A stretch of 58,384 bases of DNA from an uncultured Clostridia bacterium. GTDB lineage: Bacteria; Bacillota; Clostridia; Oscillospirales; CAG-272. This document shows positions 16,166 through 24,549 of the stretch, in pieces. How positions within the stretch are numbered: position 1 is the stretch's first letter; every line of letters begins with the position of its first letter. The notes below the pieces were generated by a model. The model made no database searches. It was not told where the DNA came from and saw only the letters and a list, made by a program, of their open reading frames with translations. Where the stretch lies: assembly GCA_944384585.1 (NCBI GenBank), contig CALWTY010000008.1, positions 1-58,384 on the forward strand, in the 5' to 3' direction. A program made the position numbers and the translations under genes.

Positions 16166-16195
16166 GATGATTCCTCCGTAGGGTGCATTGCCCTT

Positions 16196-16224
16196 ATTAT
16201 AAATGAAATTTGTTACTTTTTCAA
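16196..16224 (-). promoter_or_regulatory. Promoter of the leftward nuclease-walJ-rlmH series
   Basis: On the minus strand TTGAAA (16219-16224) and TATAAT (16196-16201) are separated by exactly 17 bases, about 30 bases upstream of the nuclease ATG. Confidence 0.85.
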
Positions 16225-16261
16225 CCGTTTTTTAGAATCCTCTTTATTTTTTTTGAAAATG

Positions 16262-16270
16262 TGATATAAT
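16262..16270 (+). promoter_or_regulatory. Extended -10 promoter of rbfA-nrnA
   Basis: TGATATAAT, a perfect TGn extended -10 element. The -35 position (CTTTAT) is poor, as is common for extended -10 promoters. It is divergent from the nuclease promoter. Confidence 0.7.
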
Positions 16271-16351
16271 AGGAGGGAGCAATCAAGACGAAGGGAGAAA
16301 GACGGCTTCCGTCCCGCCTGCGGCGGAGACAGGGGGAGGCCGCATTCAGAA

Positions 16352-16834
16352 ATGGCTAATTACAGAAAAGGGCGCGTGGACGAGGCGATGCGCAAGGAGC
16401 TGTCGGAGATCCTGCGGACCGTCAAGGATCCCCGCGTGACATCGGCGTTTATCAGCATCACGGGAGTGGACTGCTCGGCTGACCTCAAATTCGCCAAGGT
16501 CTACTACTCGGTGATGGGGGAGCGCCGCGCGGGGGATGCAGGAAAGGGGCTTGAAAATGCCTCCGGCTACATCCGGACGCGGCTGGCGCAGAGCCTCAAT
16601 CTCCGGGTCACGCCGGAGCTGAAATTCCTGGCGGACGACTCCATGAAGCGGGGCGCGCATATCACGGAGCTGCTCCGCCGCGTGGAGAAGGAGCTGGAGG
16701 AAGCCGACGCCGCCCGCGCCGCGGAGGATTCCGTCTCCGACGGGGAGACGCCCGGCTCCGATGCGGCAGCGCCTGCCTCCGATGCGTCATATGACGGGGG
16801 AATATCCCCCTCCGACGGAAGGGAGGGACGGTAA
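16352..16834 (+). CDS. rbfA: 30S ribosome-binding factor A
   Basis: Cold-shock 30S maturation factor that binds near the 5' end of 16S rRNA. The KH-like core is residues 1-115 (RKGRVDEAMRKELSEIL, DPRVTSAFISITGV, KFAKVYYSVMG, LNLRVTPELKF, SMKRGAHITELL). Residues 118-160 form an acidic Ser/Asp/Ala-rich tail (AAPASDASYDGG) longer than in most RbfA proteins and probably disordered. The stop TAA shares its last base with the ATG of nrnA, so the two are coupled. The ribosome-binding site (GGGGGAGG) lies rather far upstream, about 13 bases. Confidence 0.93.
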   Translation: MANYRKGRVDEAMRKELSEILRTVKDPRVTSAFISITGVDCSADLKFAKVYYSVMGERRAGDAGKGLENASGYIRTRLAQSLNLRVTPELKFLADDSMKRGAHITELLRRVEKELEEADAARAAEDSVSDGETPGSDAAAPASDASYDGGISPSDGREGR

Positions 16835-17823
16835 TGCCGGTCAACAATATCACACTGGAGGAGGCGGCGGAGTTTCTGCTCGCGGGAAGCTCGTTTCTCC
16901 TCCTCTGCCACAAGAGGCCGGACGGCGACACCCTCGGCTCGGCGCTCGCCCTGAAGAGAGGGCTGGAATTCCTCGGCAAACGGGCGGAGCTGCTCTGTGC
17001 GCATCTCCCCTCCCCGAACACCGAATTCCTGTTCGACGGGGAGGAGTTCCCCGCCTTTGATCCCGAGGACGAGCAGGGAATTCCGATCTCGGTCGACGTG
17101 GCGTCGGAGGAGCTGCTGGGGGATTTGCAGCCGATCTACGGCGGACGCATTGCCCTGAAGCTCGATCATCACGAGACAAGCGACGATTTCGCGCTCCGCA
17201 ACTACACCGATCCCACCGCCGCCGCCTGCGGGGAGATCATCTGCGCGCTGCTGACGCAGCTCGGTGTACCGCTTTCCGTCGCCGCAGAGCCGCTGTATGC
17301 CTCGATTTCCTCCGATACCGGCGGCTTCCGCTATTCCAACACCACGGCAAACAGCCACCGTCTGGCGGCGGCGCTGCTGGAGGCGGGAGCGGACAACGCC
17401 CTGATCGATCATATGCTCTTTGAGAGCCGCACCCAATCCGAAATCCGCGCTCTGACCGCCGCCTACGCCGGGATGCGCTATTACCTCGGCGGCAAGGTCG
17501 CCGTCGTCGTCATCACGAACGAGGACAAGCGCCGCCTCGATCTCAGGGAGGAGGATCTCGGCATCCTCAGCCCCATCACACGGGAGATCAGCGGGGTCTC
17601 GGTCGGGATCACGATCAAGCAGAGCAAGGCCGATCCCTCCCGCTACAAGCTGTCGGTCAGGAGCGACCGCAGCTTCCCCGCAAACGAGCTTTGCGGCCTC
17701 TTCGGAGGAGGCGGCCACGCCTGCGCCGCCGGCGCAGAGCTGTCGGCCTCCAACCCCACCGCCGCCGTCGCTGCCGTTGTGCGCCGTCTGGCCGACGACG
17801 GGGACAGGGTCAGGCTTCTGTGA
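16834..17823 (+). CDS. nrnA: Bifunctional oligoribonuclease / pAp phosphatase, DHH family (NrnA-like)
   Basis: Degrades 2-5-mer RNA and dephosphorylates 3',5'-pAp. DHH-domain motifs are CHKRPDGDTLGSA (His26, Asp30, Asp32), an Asp in SVDVAS (near 90), LDHHETSDDF at 110-119 and SSDTGGFRYSN (near 150). The DHHA1 RNA-binding motif GGGGHACAAGA starts near 292. 329 residues. The rbfA-nrnA order is standard in Bacillota; the usual next genes truB and ribF are not here. Confidence 0.92.
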   Translation: MPVNNITLEEAAEFLLAGSSFLLLCHKRPDGDTLGSALALKRGLEFLGKRAELLCAHLPSPNTEFLFDGEEFPAFDPEDEQGIPISVDVASEELLGDLQPIYGGRIALKLDHHETSDDFALRNYTDPTAAACGEIICALLTQLGVPLSVAAEPLYASISSDTGGFRYSNTTANSHRLAAALLEAGADNALIDHMLFESRTQSEIRALTAAYAGMRYYLGGKVAVVVITNEDKRRLDLREEDLGILSPITREISGVSVGITIKQSKADPSRYKLSVRSDRSFPANELCGLFGGGGHACAAGAELSASNPTAAVAAVVRRLADDGDRVRLL

Positions 17824-17853
17824 CCCCAACGCCATACATAAGGATGATCCGAT

Positions 17854-18570
17854 ATGAGTGAAAAAATCTATACCATCCCCGTAAACGAGGCCTTTGAGGA
17901 ATGCGCCGCCGAGCCCTCCCGCGGCTGTCCCTTCTGCCGTCTCTACAACCGTCTTGAGAAGAACGAGCTGGATCTGATCCTCGGAGCGTCGATGATGGAG
18001 CCCGACGTGCGGGAGCAGACCAATGAGAAGAGCTTCTGCCCCGAGCATTTCGGGCTGCTGCTGACGGGGAAGAACAAGCTGGGGCTCGGTCTGATCCTCG
18101 AATCCCATATGAAGCAGCTCCGCGAGGAGCTGGACGACCGCGGCCCCGCCGCGCTCTTCGGCAAGGTCGGAACGGCAGCCCCGAAGCGCCTCAACCGCCT
18201 GGACGGAAACTGCTATCTCTGCGATCGGATCGAATACTCCTTCAGCCGGATGCTCTCAAACGCCGTGCTGCTCTGGACCGAGGAGGAGAGCTTCAGAGAA
18301 AAGGTGCAGGCGCAGCCCTATCTCTGCCTGCCCCATTTCAGAAGATGGCTGGAGGCGGCGGAGCGGGAGCTGAAGAGGGGCTACGCGGAATTCTACCGCG
18401 CCGTTTCCGTGCCGGTCTATGCCTACTTCGACGCGCTGAACGCCGATGTTTCTCATTTCTGCCGGAAGTTCGATTACCGCTATGACGCCGAGCCGTGGGG
18501 AACCGCCAAGGATGCCGTCGAACGGGCGGGGAAATTCCTCTTTGCCGACCTGCACAAGCCCGTCCGATAA
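17854..18570 (+). CDS. Protein with duplicated CxxC/CxxH putative zinc sites (DUF6062-like)
   Basis: 238 residues, opening KIYTIPVNEAFEE. Two similar halves each carry a CxxC followed by a CxxH: Cys25-Cys28 (GCPFC) with Cys62-His65 (FCPEH), then Cys120-Cys123 (NCYLC) with Cys158-His161 (LCLPH). This is the pattern of two treble-clef-like zinc sites built by internal duplication. I believe it matches the clostridial family DUF6062, but no function is known to me. It lies 31 bases behind nrnA and is probably in the same transcript, which hints at RNA metabolism. Confidence 0.8.
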   Translation: MSEKIYTIPVNEAFEECAAEPSRGCPFCRLYNRLEKNELDLILGASMMEPDVREQTNEKSFCPEHFGLLLTGKNKLGLGLILESHMKQLREELDDRGPAALFGKVGTAAPKRLNRLDGNCYLCDRIEYSFSRMLSNAVLLWTEEESFREKVQAQPYLCLPHFRRWLEAAERELKRGYAEFYRAVSVPVYAYFDALNADVSHFCRKFDYRYDAEPWGTAKDAVERAGKFLFADLHKPVR

Positions 18571-18681
18571 GGTCTGCTCCGAAAATCGGCGTTTTTCGCC
18601 GTCAAAGCCCCGCTGCCGCTTCCTATGCTTCTGTCAAATAGCACAAAATTCGCGCCGAGGCAAAAATATCTTGAAAACCTA

Positions 18682-18710
18682 TTGCAAAATTTCCCGAAAT
18701 CGGTTAAAAT
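18682..18710 (+). promoter_or_regulatory. Promoter of efp
   Basis: TTGCAA (18682-18687), a 17-base spacer and TAAAAT (18705-18710), about 50 bases before the efp start codon. Confidence 0.7.
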
Positions 18711-18758
18711 ATTGGGTGGGTTCATAATTCTGTTTTTATATATTGGAGGAACATTGAT

Positions 18759-19316
18759 ATGGTAACAGCCGGAGATTTCAAAAACGGCCTGACTTTTGAG
18801 ATGGACGGAAGCGTCATGCAGGTAGTGGAATTTCAGCATGTCAAGCCCGGAAAGGGCGCCGCTTTCGTCCGTACCAAGCTGAAGAACGTGATCACAGGGG
18901 CGGTTATTGAAAAAACCTTCAGCCCTACCGAAAAGTTCGAGAACGCCTATGTCGAGCGGAAGGATATGGAATATCTTTACAACGACGGGGAGCTTTACTA
19001 CTTCATGGATACCGAGACCTATGAGCAGATCCCGCTTGACGCAAACAAGCTGGGCGATAACTTCCGCTTTGTCAAGGAAAACATGATCTGCAAGATCGTC
19101 TCCTTCAAGGGAAACGTTTTCCAGGTCGAGCCCCCCATGTTTGTCGAGCTTGAGGTCACTGACACGGAGCCCGGCTTCAAGGGCGATACCGCAACCGGCA
19201 CGACCAAGCCCGCGACGCTTGAAACCGGCGCGGTGATCAAGGTCCCGCTCTTTATCGATATCGGCACCCGCATCCGCATCGATACCCGCACCGGCGAGTA
19301 TATCGAGCGCGCCTGA
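18759..19316 (+). CDS. efp: Elongation factor P
   Basis: Ribosomal E-site factor relieving stalling at polyproline stretches. 185 residues with three OB/KOW-like barrels. The N-terminal KOW domain carries the tip loop KPGKGAAF with the lysine that is post-translationally modified in other species. The last domain ends [17 protein letters not shown], the family signature. No modification enzyme (ymfI, epmA/B) is adjacent. GGAGG lies nine bases before ATG, and the gene has its own promoter. Confidence 0.97.
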   Translation: MVTAGDFKNGLTFEMDGSVMQVVEFQHVKPGKGAAFVRTKLKNVITGAVIEKTFSPTEKFENAYVERKDMEYLYNDGELYYFMDTETYEQIPLDANKLGDNFRFVKENMICKIVSFKGNVFQVEPPMFVELEVTDTEPGFKGDTATGTTKPATLETGAVIKVPLFIDIGTRIRIDTRTGEYIERA

Positions 19317-19358
19317 CCGATCCGCCCCAAACGGGGCAAGCAAGGAGGAATTACCGTT

Positions 19359-19703
19359 ATGAAGATTACCGAAAAGACCGCATATCTCAAGGGGCTGCTG
19401 GAGGGTCTTTCCCTCGACGAAAGCAAGCCGGAGAGCAAGCTGCTCAAGGCCGTGATCGAGACGCTGGACGCGATGGCGGCGGAGGTCGCGGAGCTGACCG
19501 CGGAGACAGAGCATCTGGAGGATTACCTCGACGAGCTGGACTATGATCTCGGAAGCCTGGAGGAGGATTACTACGAGGCATGGGACGACGAAGATGAGGA
19601 CGAGGACGACGAGGACTACTGCTACTGCGACGACTGCGATTGCGACTGTGACGACGAGGATGAGGACGAAGACGACGAGGATGAGGACGAGGACGAGAAA
19701 TAA
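19359..19703 (+). CDS. Highly acidic protein with CD1247-like N-terminus and Cys/Asp tail
   Basis: 114 residues. The first 60 (YLKGLLEGLSLDESKPESKLL start, then an EVAELTAE coiled coil) resemble the clostridial CD1247 N-terminal domain family, function unknown. The rest is almost only Asp and Glu, with one Cys/Tyr cluster (CYCDDCDCDC, near residues 88-97). Such a tail could bind metal ions or basic proteins, but this is inference. It lies 42 bases after efp with AAGGAGG upstream of ATG and is followed by a strong terminator, so it is the last gene of the efp unit. Confidence 0.8.
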   Translation: MKITEKTAYLKGLLEGLSLDESKPESKLLKAVIETLDAMAAEVAELTAETEHLEDYLDELDYDLGSLEEDYYEAWDDEDEDEDDEDYCYCDDCDCDCDDEDEDEDDEDEDEDEK

Positions 19704-19730
19704 TCGCAGCTCTTCTCTCTGATCGAAGCA

Positions 19731-19753
19731 TAAAAAAACCGCCGGGCGGCGGT
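19731..19753 (-). terminator. Terminator of tadA
   Basis: On the minus strand ACCGCCG and CGGCGGT (7-bp arms, 19738-19753) are followed by seven Ts (19732-19738). It is placed for the tadA-side transcript. Confidence 0.85.
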
Positions 19754-19764
19754 GCAGAATAAAA

Positions 19765-19789
19765 ACAGACCCGACGGGTCTGTTTTTTT
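19765..19789 (+). terminator. Terminator of the efp unit
   Basis: ACAGACCC (19765-19772) pairs with GGGTCTGT (19776-19783) and is followed by TTTTTT. It is also flanked on the left by AAAAA and so may work in both directions. Confidence 0.9.
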
Positions 19790-19799
19790 GTGCGGACGG

Positions 19800-20276
19800 T
19801 TATGTGACCGAGGAGCCGTCGCTCCTGCGTTCCCTCCGAAGCGTCTCAAAGAATGTCCGCAAAAGCGCCTCCGATTCCGCCGCCAGCACGCCGCCGAGCA
19901 GCTGCGGGCGGTGATTGTAGGGATAAAACGAAAGGTCGACCACGCTTCCGAAGGAACCGGCGCGGCTGTCGTATGCCCCGAAGACGACGCGGGGGATTCT
20001 GGCGTTCAGAATCGCGCCGGCACACATCGGGCAGGGCTCCAGCGTGACATACAGCGTACAGTCGGGCAGACGCCAGCCGCCGAGACGACGGCAGGCCTGT
20101 CGGATGCAGAGCAGCTCGGCATGGGCGGTAGCATCCTTTCCCGTCTCCCGCAGATTATGGGCGGCGGCGATGATCTCCCCGTTCCGCACCATGACGGCGC
20201 CGACCGGCGTTTCGCCCTTCTGTGCGGCTTTTCCGGCTTCCGCAAGGGCATATTCCATCGCTTCCCGATCGCTCAC
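19800..20276 (-). CDS. tadA: tRNA-specific adenosine-34 deaminase
   Basis: Converts A34 to inosine in tRNA-Arg(ACG), allowing wobble decoding. Zinc site: His52 and Glu54 (AHAELL) with Cys82 and Cys85 (PCPMCAGA). Substrate-side residues are in ARIPRVVFGA and SVVDLSFYPYNHRP. 158 residues, normal length. It lies 22 bases downstream of the dehydratase-like gene on the same strand. Confidence 0.95.
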   Translation of the reverse strand: MSDREAMEYALAEAGKAAQKGETPVGAVMVRNGEIIAAAHNLRETGKDATAHAELLCIRQACRRLGGWRLPDCTLYVTLEPCPMCAGAILNARIPRVVFGAYDSRAGSFGSVVDLSFYPYNHRPQLLGGVLAAESEALLRTFFETLRRERRSDGSSVT

Positions 20277-20298
20277 GGCTTTTCTCCTCTCCGCCCCC

Positions 20299-21582
20299 TC
20301 ATCGGAGGGCTTGCTCGGCGGGCTGCTCCTCCGCCTTCCGCTTGTTTTCCTTGGCGTAGGCGAGCATCAGCTTCAGACGGTTTTCCTGATTGACGGCGGC
20401 GGCGCCGGCATCATAGTCGATTGCCACAATGTTCATGTCGGGATTGTTTTCCTTGATCGGCTTCATCATGCCCTTGCCGCAGATATGGTTGGGGAGGCAG
20501 CCGAAGGGCTGAGTGCAGACGATGTTCTTGACGCCCATCTCCGACAGCTCCAGCATCTCTGCGGTCAGAAGCCAGCCCTCCCCCATCTTGGTGCCGGTGC
20601 TGATATAGCCGTCTGCGAGGCGGATGACATGGCTGAAGTCGGTCTGCGGGCGGAAGCGGCCGTGGGCAGCGGTGATGCGGATGATGTCGTTCTTTTTGGA
20701 GGACAGGAAGCGGAAGGCGGCCTTGTTGATCCAATGGCTGAGCTGATTGAAGCGATAGAGCCCGAAGTCGTGCAGCGAATTGTAGACGCAGTAGAGGAAG
20801 AAATCGATCAGCCCCGGTACGACGGTCTCCGCGCCCTCCGAAATGAGGAATTCCTCCAGATTGTTGTTGCCGAGGGGGGAATATTTGACGAAGATCTCCC
20901 CGACGATCCCCACCTTGACGGTATCGCGCGGCTCCGTCGGGATGGCGGCGAAGTCGCACAGGATCTTCCGATAGTTTTCCTTGACCTTCCGATAGCGGAT
21001 GCGGCTGTTTTTGCCCAGCTCCTCCCCGAGGCGGTCGACCCATTGCTCCGCCAGCCGCTCCGCATCCCCCTTGTTTTTTTCATAGGGGCGGATCTGATTG
21101 ACGACGCTCATGAGCAGATCGCCGTACAGAACGCCGTAGACGAAGCCGTGCAGCATCGGAAGGGTCAGGCGGAAGCCGGGATGCTTCTCCAGCCCCGAGA
21201 AGCTGATCGAGATGACCGGCACATAGCCGAAGCCCGCCTTCTCCAGCGCCTTGCGGAGCAGAGAGATATAGTTGGAGGCCCGGCAGCCGCCGCCCGTCTG
21301 AAAATAGATGAGGGCGGTTTTTTTGGGATCATAGCGCCCCGATTCCAGCGCCGTGATGAACTGTCCGATCACCAGGATGGCGGGATAGCAGGCGTCGTTG
21401 TGGACGTATTTCAGCCCCGTTTCGATGATGCGGGGAGATTTTCCGTCAAGAAGCTCCGCCTTGTAGCCGAAGCTCCGCATGACGTTGACCACCAGCCGGA
21501 AATGCATCGGAAGCATGGTGGGGGCGAGGATGGTATAGTCCTTCTTCATTTCCCGGGTGAAGGGTATGTAGGTATGCTTCAC
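20299..21582 (-). CDS. 2-hydroxyacyl-CoA dehydratase-related protein (activase-associated subunit)
   Basis: 427-residue protein of the HgdB/BcrC-like superfamily that accompanies large acyl-CoA dehydratase activases. Conserved cysteines sit in HNDACYPAILVIGQF (near 62-76), GGGCRASNY (near 97) and CTQPFGCLPNHICGKG (near 366), suitable for an iron-sulfur cluster. It is encoded 32 bases downstream of the fused activase, so the two products probably form one complex. No true hydroxyacyl-CoA dehydratase subunits or CoA-transferase are nearby, so the substrate is unknown. Confidence 0.85.
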   Translation of the reverse strand: MKHTYIPFTREMKKDYTILAPTMLPMHFRLVVNVMRSFGYKAELLDGKSPRIIETGLKYVHNDACYPAILVIGQFITALESGRYDPKKTALIYFQTGGGCRASNYISLLRKALEKAGFGYVPVISISFSGLEKHPGFRLTLPMLHGFVYGVLYGDLLMSVVNQIRPYEKNKGDAERLAEQWVDRLGEELGKNSRIRYRKVKENYRKILCDFAAIPTEPRDTVKVGIVGEIFVKYSPLGNNNLEEFLISEGAETVVPGLIDFFLYCVYNSLHDFGLYRFNQLSHWINKAAFRFLSSKKNDIIRITAAHGRFRPQTDFSHVIRLADGYISTGTKMGEGWLLTAEMLELSEMGVKNIVCTQPFGCLPNHICGKGMMKPIKENNPDMNIVAIDYDAGAAAVNQENRLKLMLAYAKENKRKAEEQPAEQALR

Positions 21583-21614
21583 GGATATCTCCTTTCGCGT
21601 GCGTCGGATGGGGA

Positions 21615-24536
21615 TCAGGACTCCCGTTCCTCCAGCGCGCCGATCAGGCTGCGGAGGCGGATCCGGACCGCACCGAGGTTGGTGATCTCATCGATCTTGA
21701 TCTGGGTGTAGAGCTTTCCCTTGGATTCGAGGAGGCGGCGGACCTCGTCGGTGGTGATGGCGTCGATGCCGCAGCCGAAGGAGACGAGCTGAACCAGCTC
21801 GGTATCGGAGTGGAGCGCGGCGTATTCGGCGGCACGGTAGAGTCTTGCATGATAGGTCCACTGATTGAGGACGCGGGTGTCGGGCAGCTCCGAAAGATCG
21901 CAGATGCTGTCCTCACTGACCACGACGAAGCCGAGGGAGACCGCCAGCTTGTCGATGCCGTGGTTGATTTCGGGATCGGCATGATAGGGGCGGCCGGCCA
22001 GGATCATGACCCGGCGTCCGGTTTCCGCAGCGAAGGACACCGCCTCCTCTCCCCGCCGCCGAAGCTCCTTCCTGTAGCGTTCGTAAGCGTCAAAGCCGTC
22101 GCGCACCGCTTTTTTCATTTCGGAACGGCGCAGGCCGGGGGTATGCGCCGAAAGTGCGTCGAGAAGCCCCTTGGCGAGCGCCGAGGGCTTGTTGACATTG
22201 AGGAACGGAGAGAGAAAGATCGTCTTTTTCAATTCGTCCATGTTGCCTCGGAGCAGCTCGGGATAATAGGCGACGACGGGGCAGTTGTAGCAGTTGTCGG
22301 AGACGCCCTCGTCGATGTTGTAGCTGAGGCAGGGGTAGAAGATGAAATCCGGCTTCTGCTCCAGCAGCTCGAGGATATGGCCGTGCATGATCTTGGCGGG
22401 ATAGCAGGCGGTATCGGAGGGAATGGTGAGCTGCCCCTTTTCATAGGTGGCGCGGGTGGAGAGACGGGAGAAGCGCACCTCATATCCGAGGGAGGTGAAG
22501 AGCGCGTGCCAGAGGGGGGCAAGCTCCAGCATTCCGAGCGCCAGCGGAATACCGACCGTCCCGCGTCGTCCCGGAACCGGGGCGAGGGAGGTGAGAAAAT
22601 CCTGCTTGAACTTGTACAGGTTGGGGATCGGTGAGGGATCAGCCCCCGCGCCGAGTCCCCGCTCGCACTGGTTGCCGGAAATGAAGCGCCGGCCGTCGTC
22701 GAAGATGTTGACGGTAAGTCGGCAGCTGTTCCCGCAGCCGCGGCAGACCGCCGCGCTTGAGCGATGGACGAAGGACCGCAGCCTTTCGGGGGAGATGAGG
22801 CGGCTCTCTCTGAAGCGCATGGCATAGAGCGCCGCGCCGTACGCTCCCATCAGTCCGGCGACCGAGGGGCGGATGACGTCCGCGCCGATCTCCAGCTCAA
22901 AGGCACGGAGTACGGCGTCGTTGAGAAAGGTACCGCCCTGCACCACGATGTTCTTTCCCAGCTCCTCCGGGGAGTGGGTACGGATGATCTTATAGAGGGC
23001 ATTCTTCACGACGCTGACCGAAAGTCCCGCCGAGATATCCTCTACCGTCGCGCCCTCCTTCTGGGACTGCTTGACGGAGGAATTCATGAAAACGGTGCAG
23101 CGCGTGCCGAGATTGACTGGCGCTTTGGCGGAAAGTCCCCTGGCGGCGAACTCCGCGACCGAATAGCCCATCGACTGCGCAAAGGTCTCGATGAAGGAGC
23201 CGCAGCCCGACGAGCAGGCCTCGTTGAGCATGATCGAATCGATGGCGTGGCTGCGGATGCGGAAGCATTTGATGTCCTGACCGCCGATATCGAGGATAAA
23301 ATCGACGTCGGGGCGGAAATGGGCGGCGGCGGTATAGTGGGCAATGGTCTCGACCACCCCCGCGTCCAGCGAGAAGGCGTTTTGGATCAGCGCTTCGCCG
23401 TAGCCGGTGGAGGCCGCGCCGCAGAGGCGGATCCGATCGCCGCAGAGGGCGTAGATCTTCTCCAGCTGCTCCTTCACGACGCTGACGGGATTGCCGAGAT
23501 TGGGACTGTAATAGGAATAGAGGATGCTTTTGTCCTCCGAGATCAGCGTCAGCTTGGTGGTGGTGCTGCCGCAGTCGATCCCGAGCCATGCGCGCCCCCG
23601 ATACTCTCCGATCGGCAGCTCCGGCACGGTGTCGCGGGCATGGCGCTCGCGGAAGGCGGCATAGGAGGCGTCGTCCGCGAAAAGGGGAGGAAGGCGGTTT
23701 CCGGCGCGGGTCTCCCGACAGCTCTTCAGACGCTCGAGCAGCTCCTCGAAGGTAAAGACCGCCCCTCCTCGGTAAAGCGCCGCGCCGAGGGCGACGGCGT
23801 GCCGTCCGTAGGCCGGGAAGAGGGCATGCTCGTCATCGAGCCCGAGGGTCTTCTGAAAACGGAGGCGAAGCCCCTTGCAGTAATAGAGCGGGCCGCCGAG
23901 GAAGAGCACCTTGCCGCGGATTCTGCGCCCCTGCGCAAGCCCCGCGACGGTCTGATTGACGACTGCCTGATAGATGCTGGCGGCAACGTCATCCTTTGAC
24001 GCGCCCTGATTGAGCAGCGGCTGGATATCGGTCTTGGCAAAGACCCCGCAGCGGGAGGCGATGGGGTAGAGCCGCTCGGCGCGGAGGCTGGCCTCGTCCA
24101 TTTCACCGACCGTCATGCCGAGCAGAACCGCCATCTGGTCGATAAATGCGCCGGTGCCGCCCGCGCAGCTTCCGTTCATCCTTTCGTCGCGCCCGCCCTC
24201 GAAGAAGATCACCTTCGCGTCCTCTCCTCCCAGCTCGATGACGCAGGAGGTGTCGGGCTCGAGCTTTGTCACCACCTCTGCGGTGGCAAAGACCTCCTGC
24301 ACGAAGGGAATGCCCGCTGCCTGCGCCAGCCCCATGCCGGCCGAGCCGGAGATGGCGGCGGTGAAGCGCTTTCCCCGGAGAAGATCCTCCGCATCGCCAA
24401 TCAGCTCGATCAGCTTGCTTCTGACCTGGGACATATGGCGCTCATAGCGCTTCAGGATCGGTTTTCCGTTCTCGGTGATGACGATTTTGGCGGTGGTGGA
24501 ACCGATGTCGATTCCGACAGAATACGGTGTTTGCAT
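21615..24536 (-). CDS. Large fused acyl-CoA dehydratase activase (two BcrAD/BadFG ATPase domains plus DUF2229-like region)
   Basis: 973 residues. Two ASKHA ATPase modules are in tandem: GIDIGSTTAKIVI at 8-20 with NGSCAGGTGAFIDQM near 130, and GIDCGSTTTKLTLI near 320 with NEACSSGCGSFIETF near 445. In single-module activators a cysteine in this segment ligates a [4Fe-4S] cluster at the dimer interface. The C-terminal third (about 640-970) carries further cysteines (CRGCGNSCRL, CYPAKIMHG, NCYNCPVVAYYPE) and resembles DUF2229/HgdB-like sequence. The start at 24536 has GAGG five bases upstream. The activase would donate electrons with ATP hydrolysis to the adjacent dehydratase-like protein. The pathway is not evident. 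Confidence 0.87.
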   Translation of the reverse strand: MQTPYSVGIDIGSTTAKIVITENGKPILKRYERHMSQVRSKLIELIGDAEDLLRGKRFTAAISGSAGMGLAQAAGIPFVQEVFATAEVVTKLEPDTSCVIELGGEDAKVIFFEGGRDERMNGSCAGGTGAFIDQMAVLLGMTVGEMDEASLRAERLYPIASRCGVFAKTDIQPLLNQGASKDDVAASIYQAVVNQTVAGLAQGRRIRGKVLFLGGPLYYCKGLRLRFQKTLGLDDEHALFPAYGRHAVALGAALYRGGAVFTFEELLERLKSCRETRAGNRLPPLFADDASYAAFRERHARDTVPELPIGEYRGRAWLGIDCGSTTTKLTLISEDKSILYSYYSPNLGNPVSVVKEQLEKIYALCGDRIRLCGAASTGYGEALIQNAFSLDAGVVETIAHYTAAAHFRPDVDFILDIGGQDIKCFRIRSHAIDSIMLNEACSSGCGSFIETFAQSMGYSVAEFAARGLSAKAPVNLGTRCTVFMNSSVKQSQKEGATVEDISAGLSVSVVKNALYKIIRTHSPEELGKNIVVQGGTFLNDAVLRAFELEIGADVIRPSVAGLMGAYGAALYAMRFRESRLISPERLRSFVHRSSAAVCRGCGNSCRLTVNIFDDGRRFISGNQCERGLGAGADPSPIPNLYKFKQDFLTSLAPVPGRRGTVGIPLALGMLELAPLWHALFTSLGYEVRFSRLSTRATYEKGQLTIPSDTACYPAKIMHGHILELLEQKPDFIFYPCLSYNIDEGVSDNCYNCPVVAYYPELLRGNMDELKKTIFLSPFLNVNKPSALAKGLLDALSAHTPGLRRSEMKKAVRDGFDAYERYRKELRRRGEEAVSFAAETGRRVMILAGRPYHADPEINHGIDKLAVSLGFVVVSEDSICDLSELPDTRVLNQWTYHARLYRAAEYAALHSDTELVQLVSFGCGIDAITTDEVRRLLESKGKLYTQIKIDEITNLGAVRIRLRSLIGALEERES

Positions 24537-24549
24537 GGATACCTCGCGC

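Noticed and set aside
19570..19700. GAC/GAG/GAT repeat as a sequencing artefact or CRISPR-like repeat
   Set aside because: The units are irregular and in frame, codon choice varies, and acidic tails of this kind occur in the family. There are no spacers.
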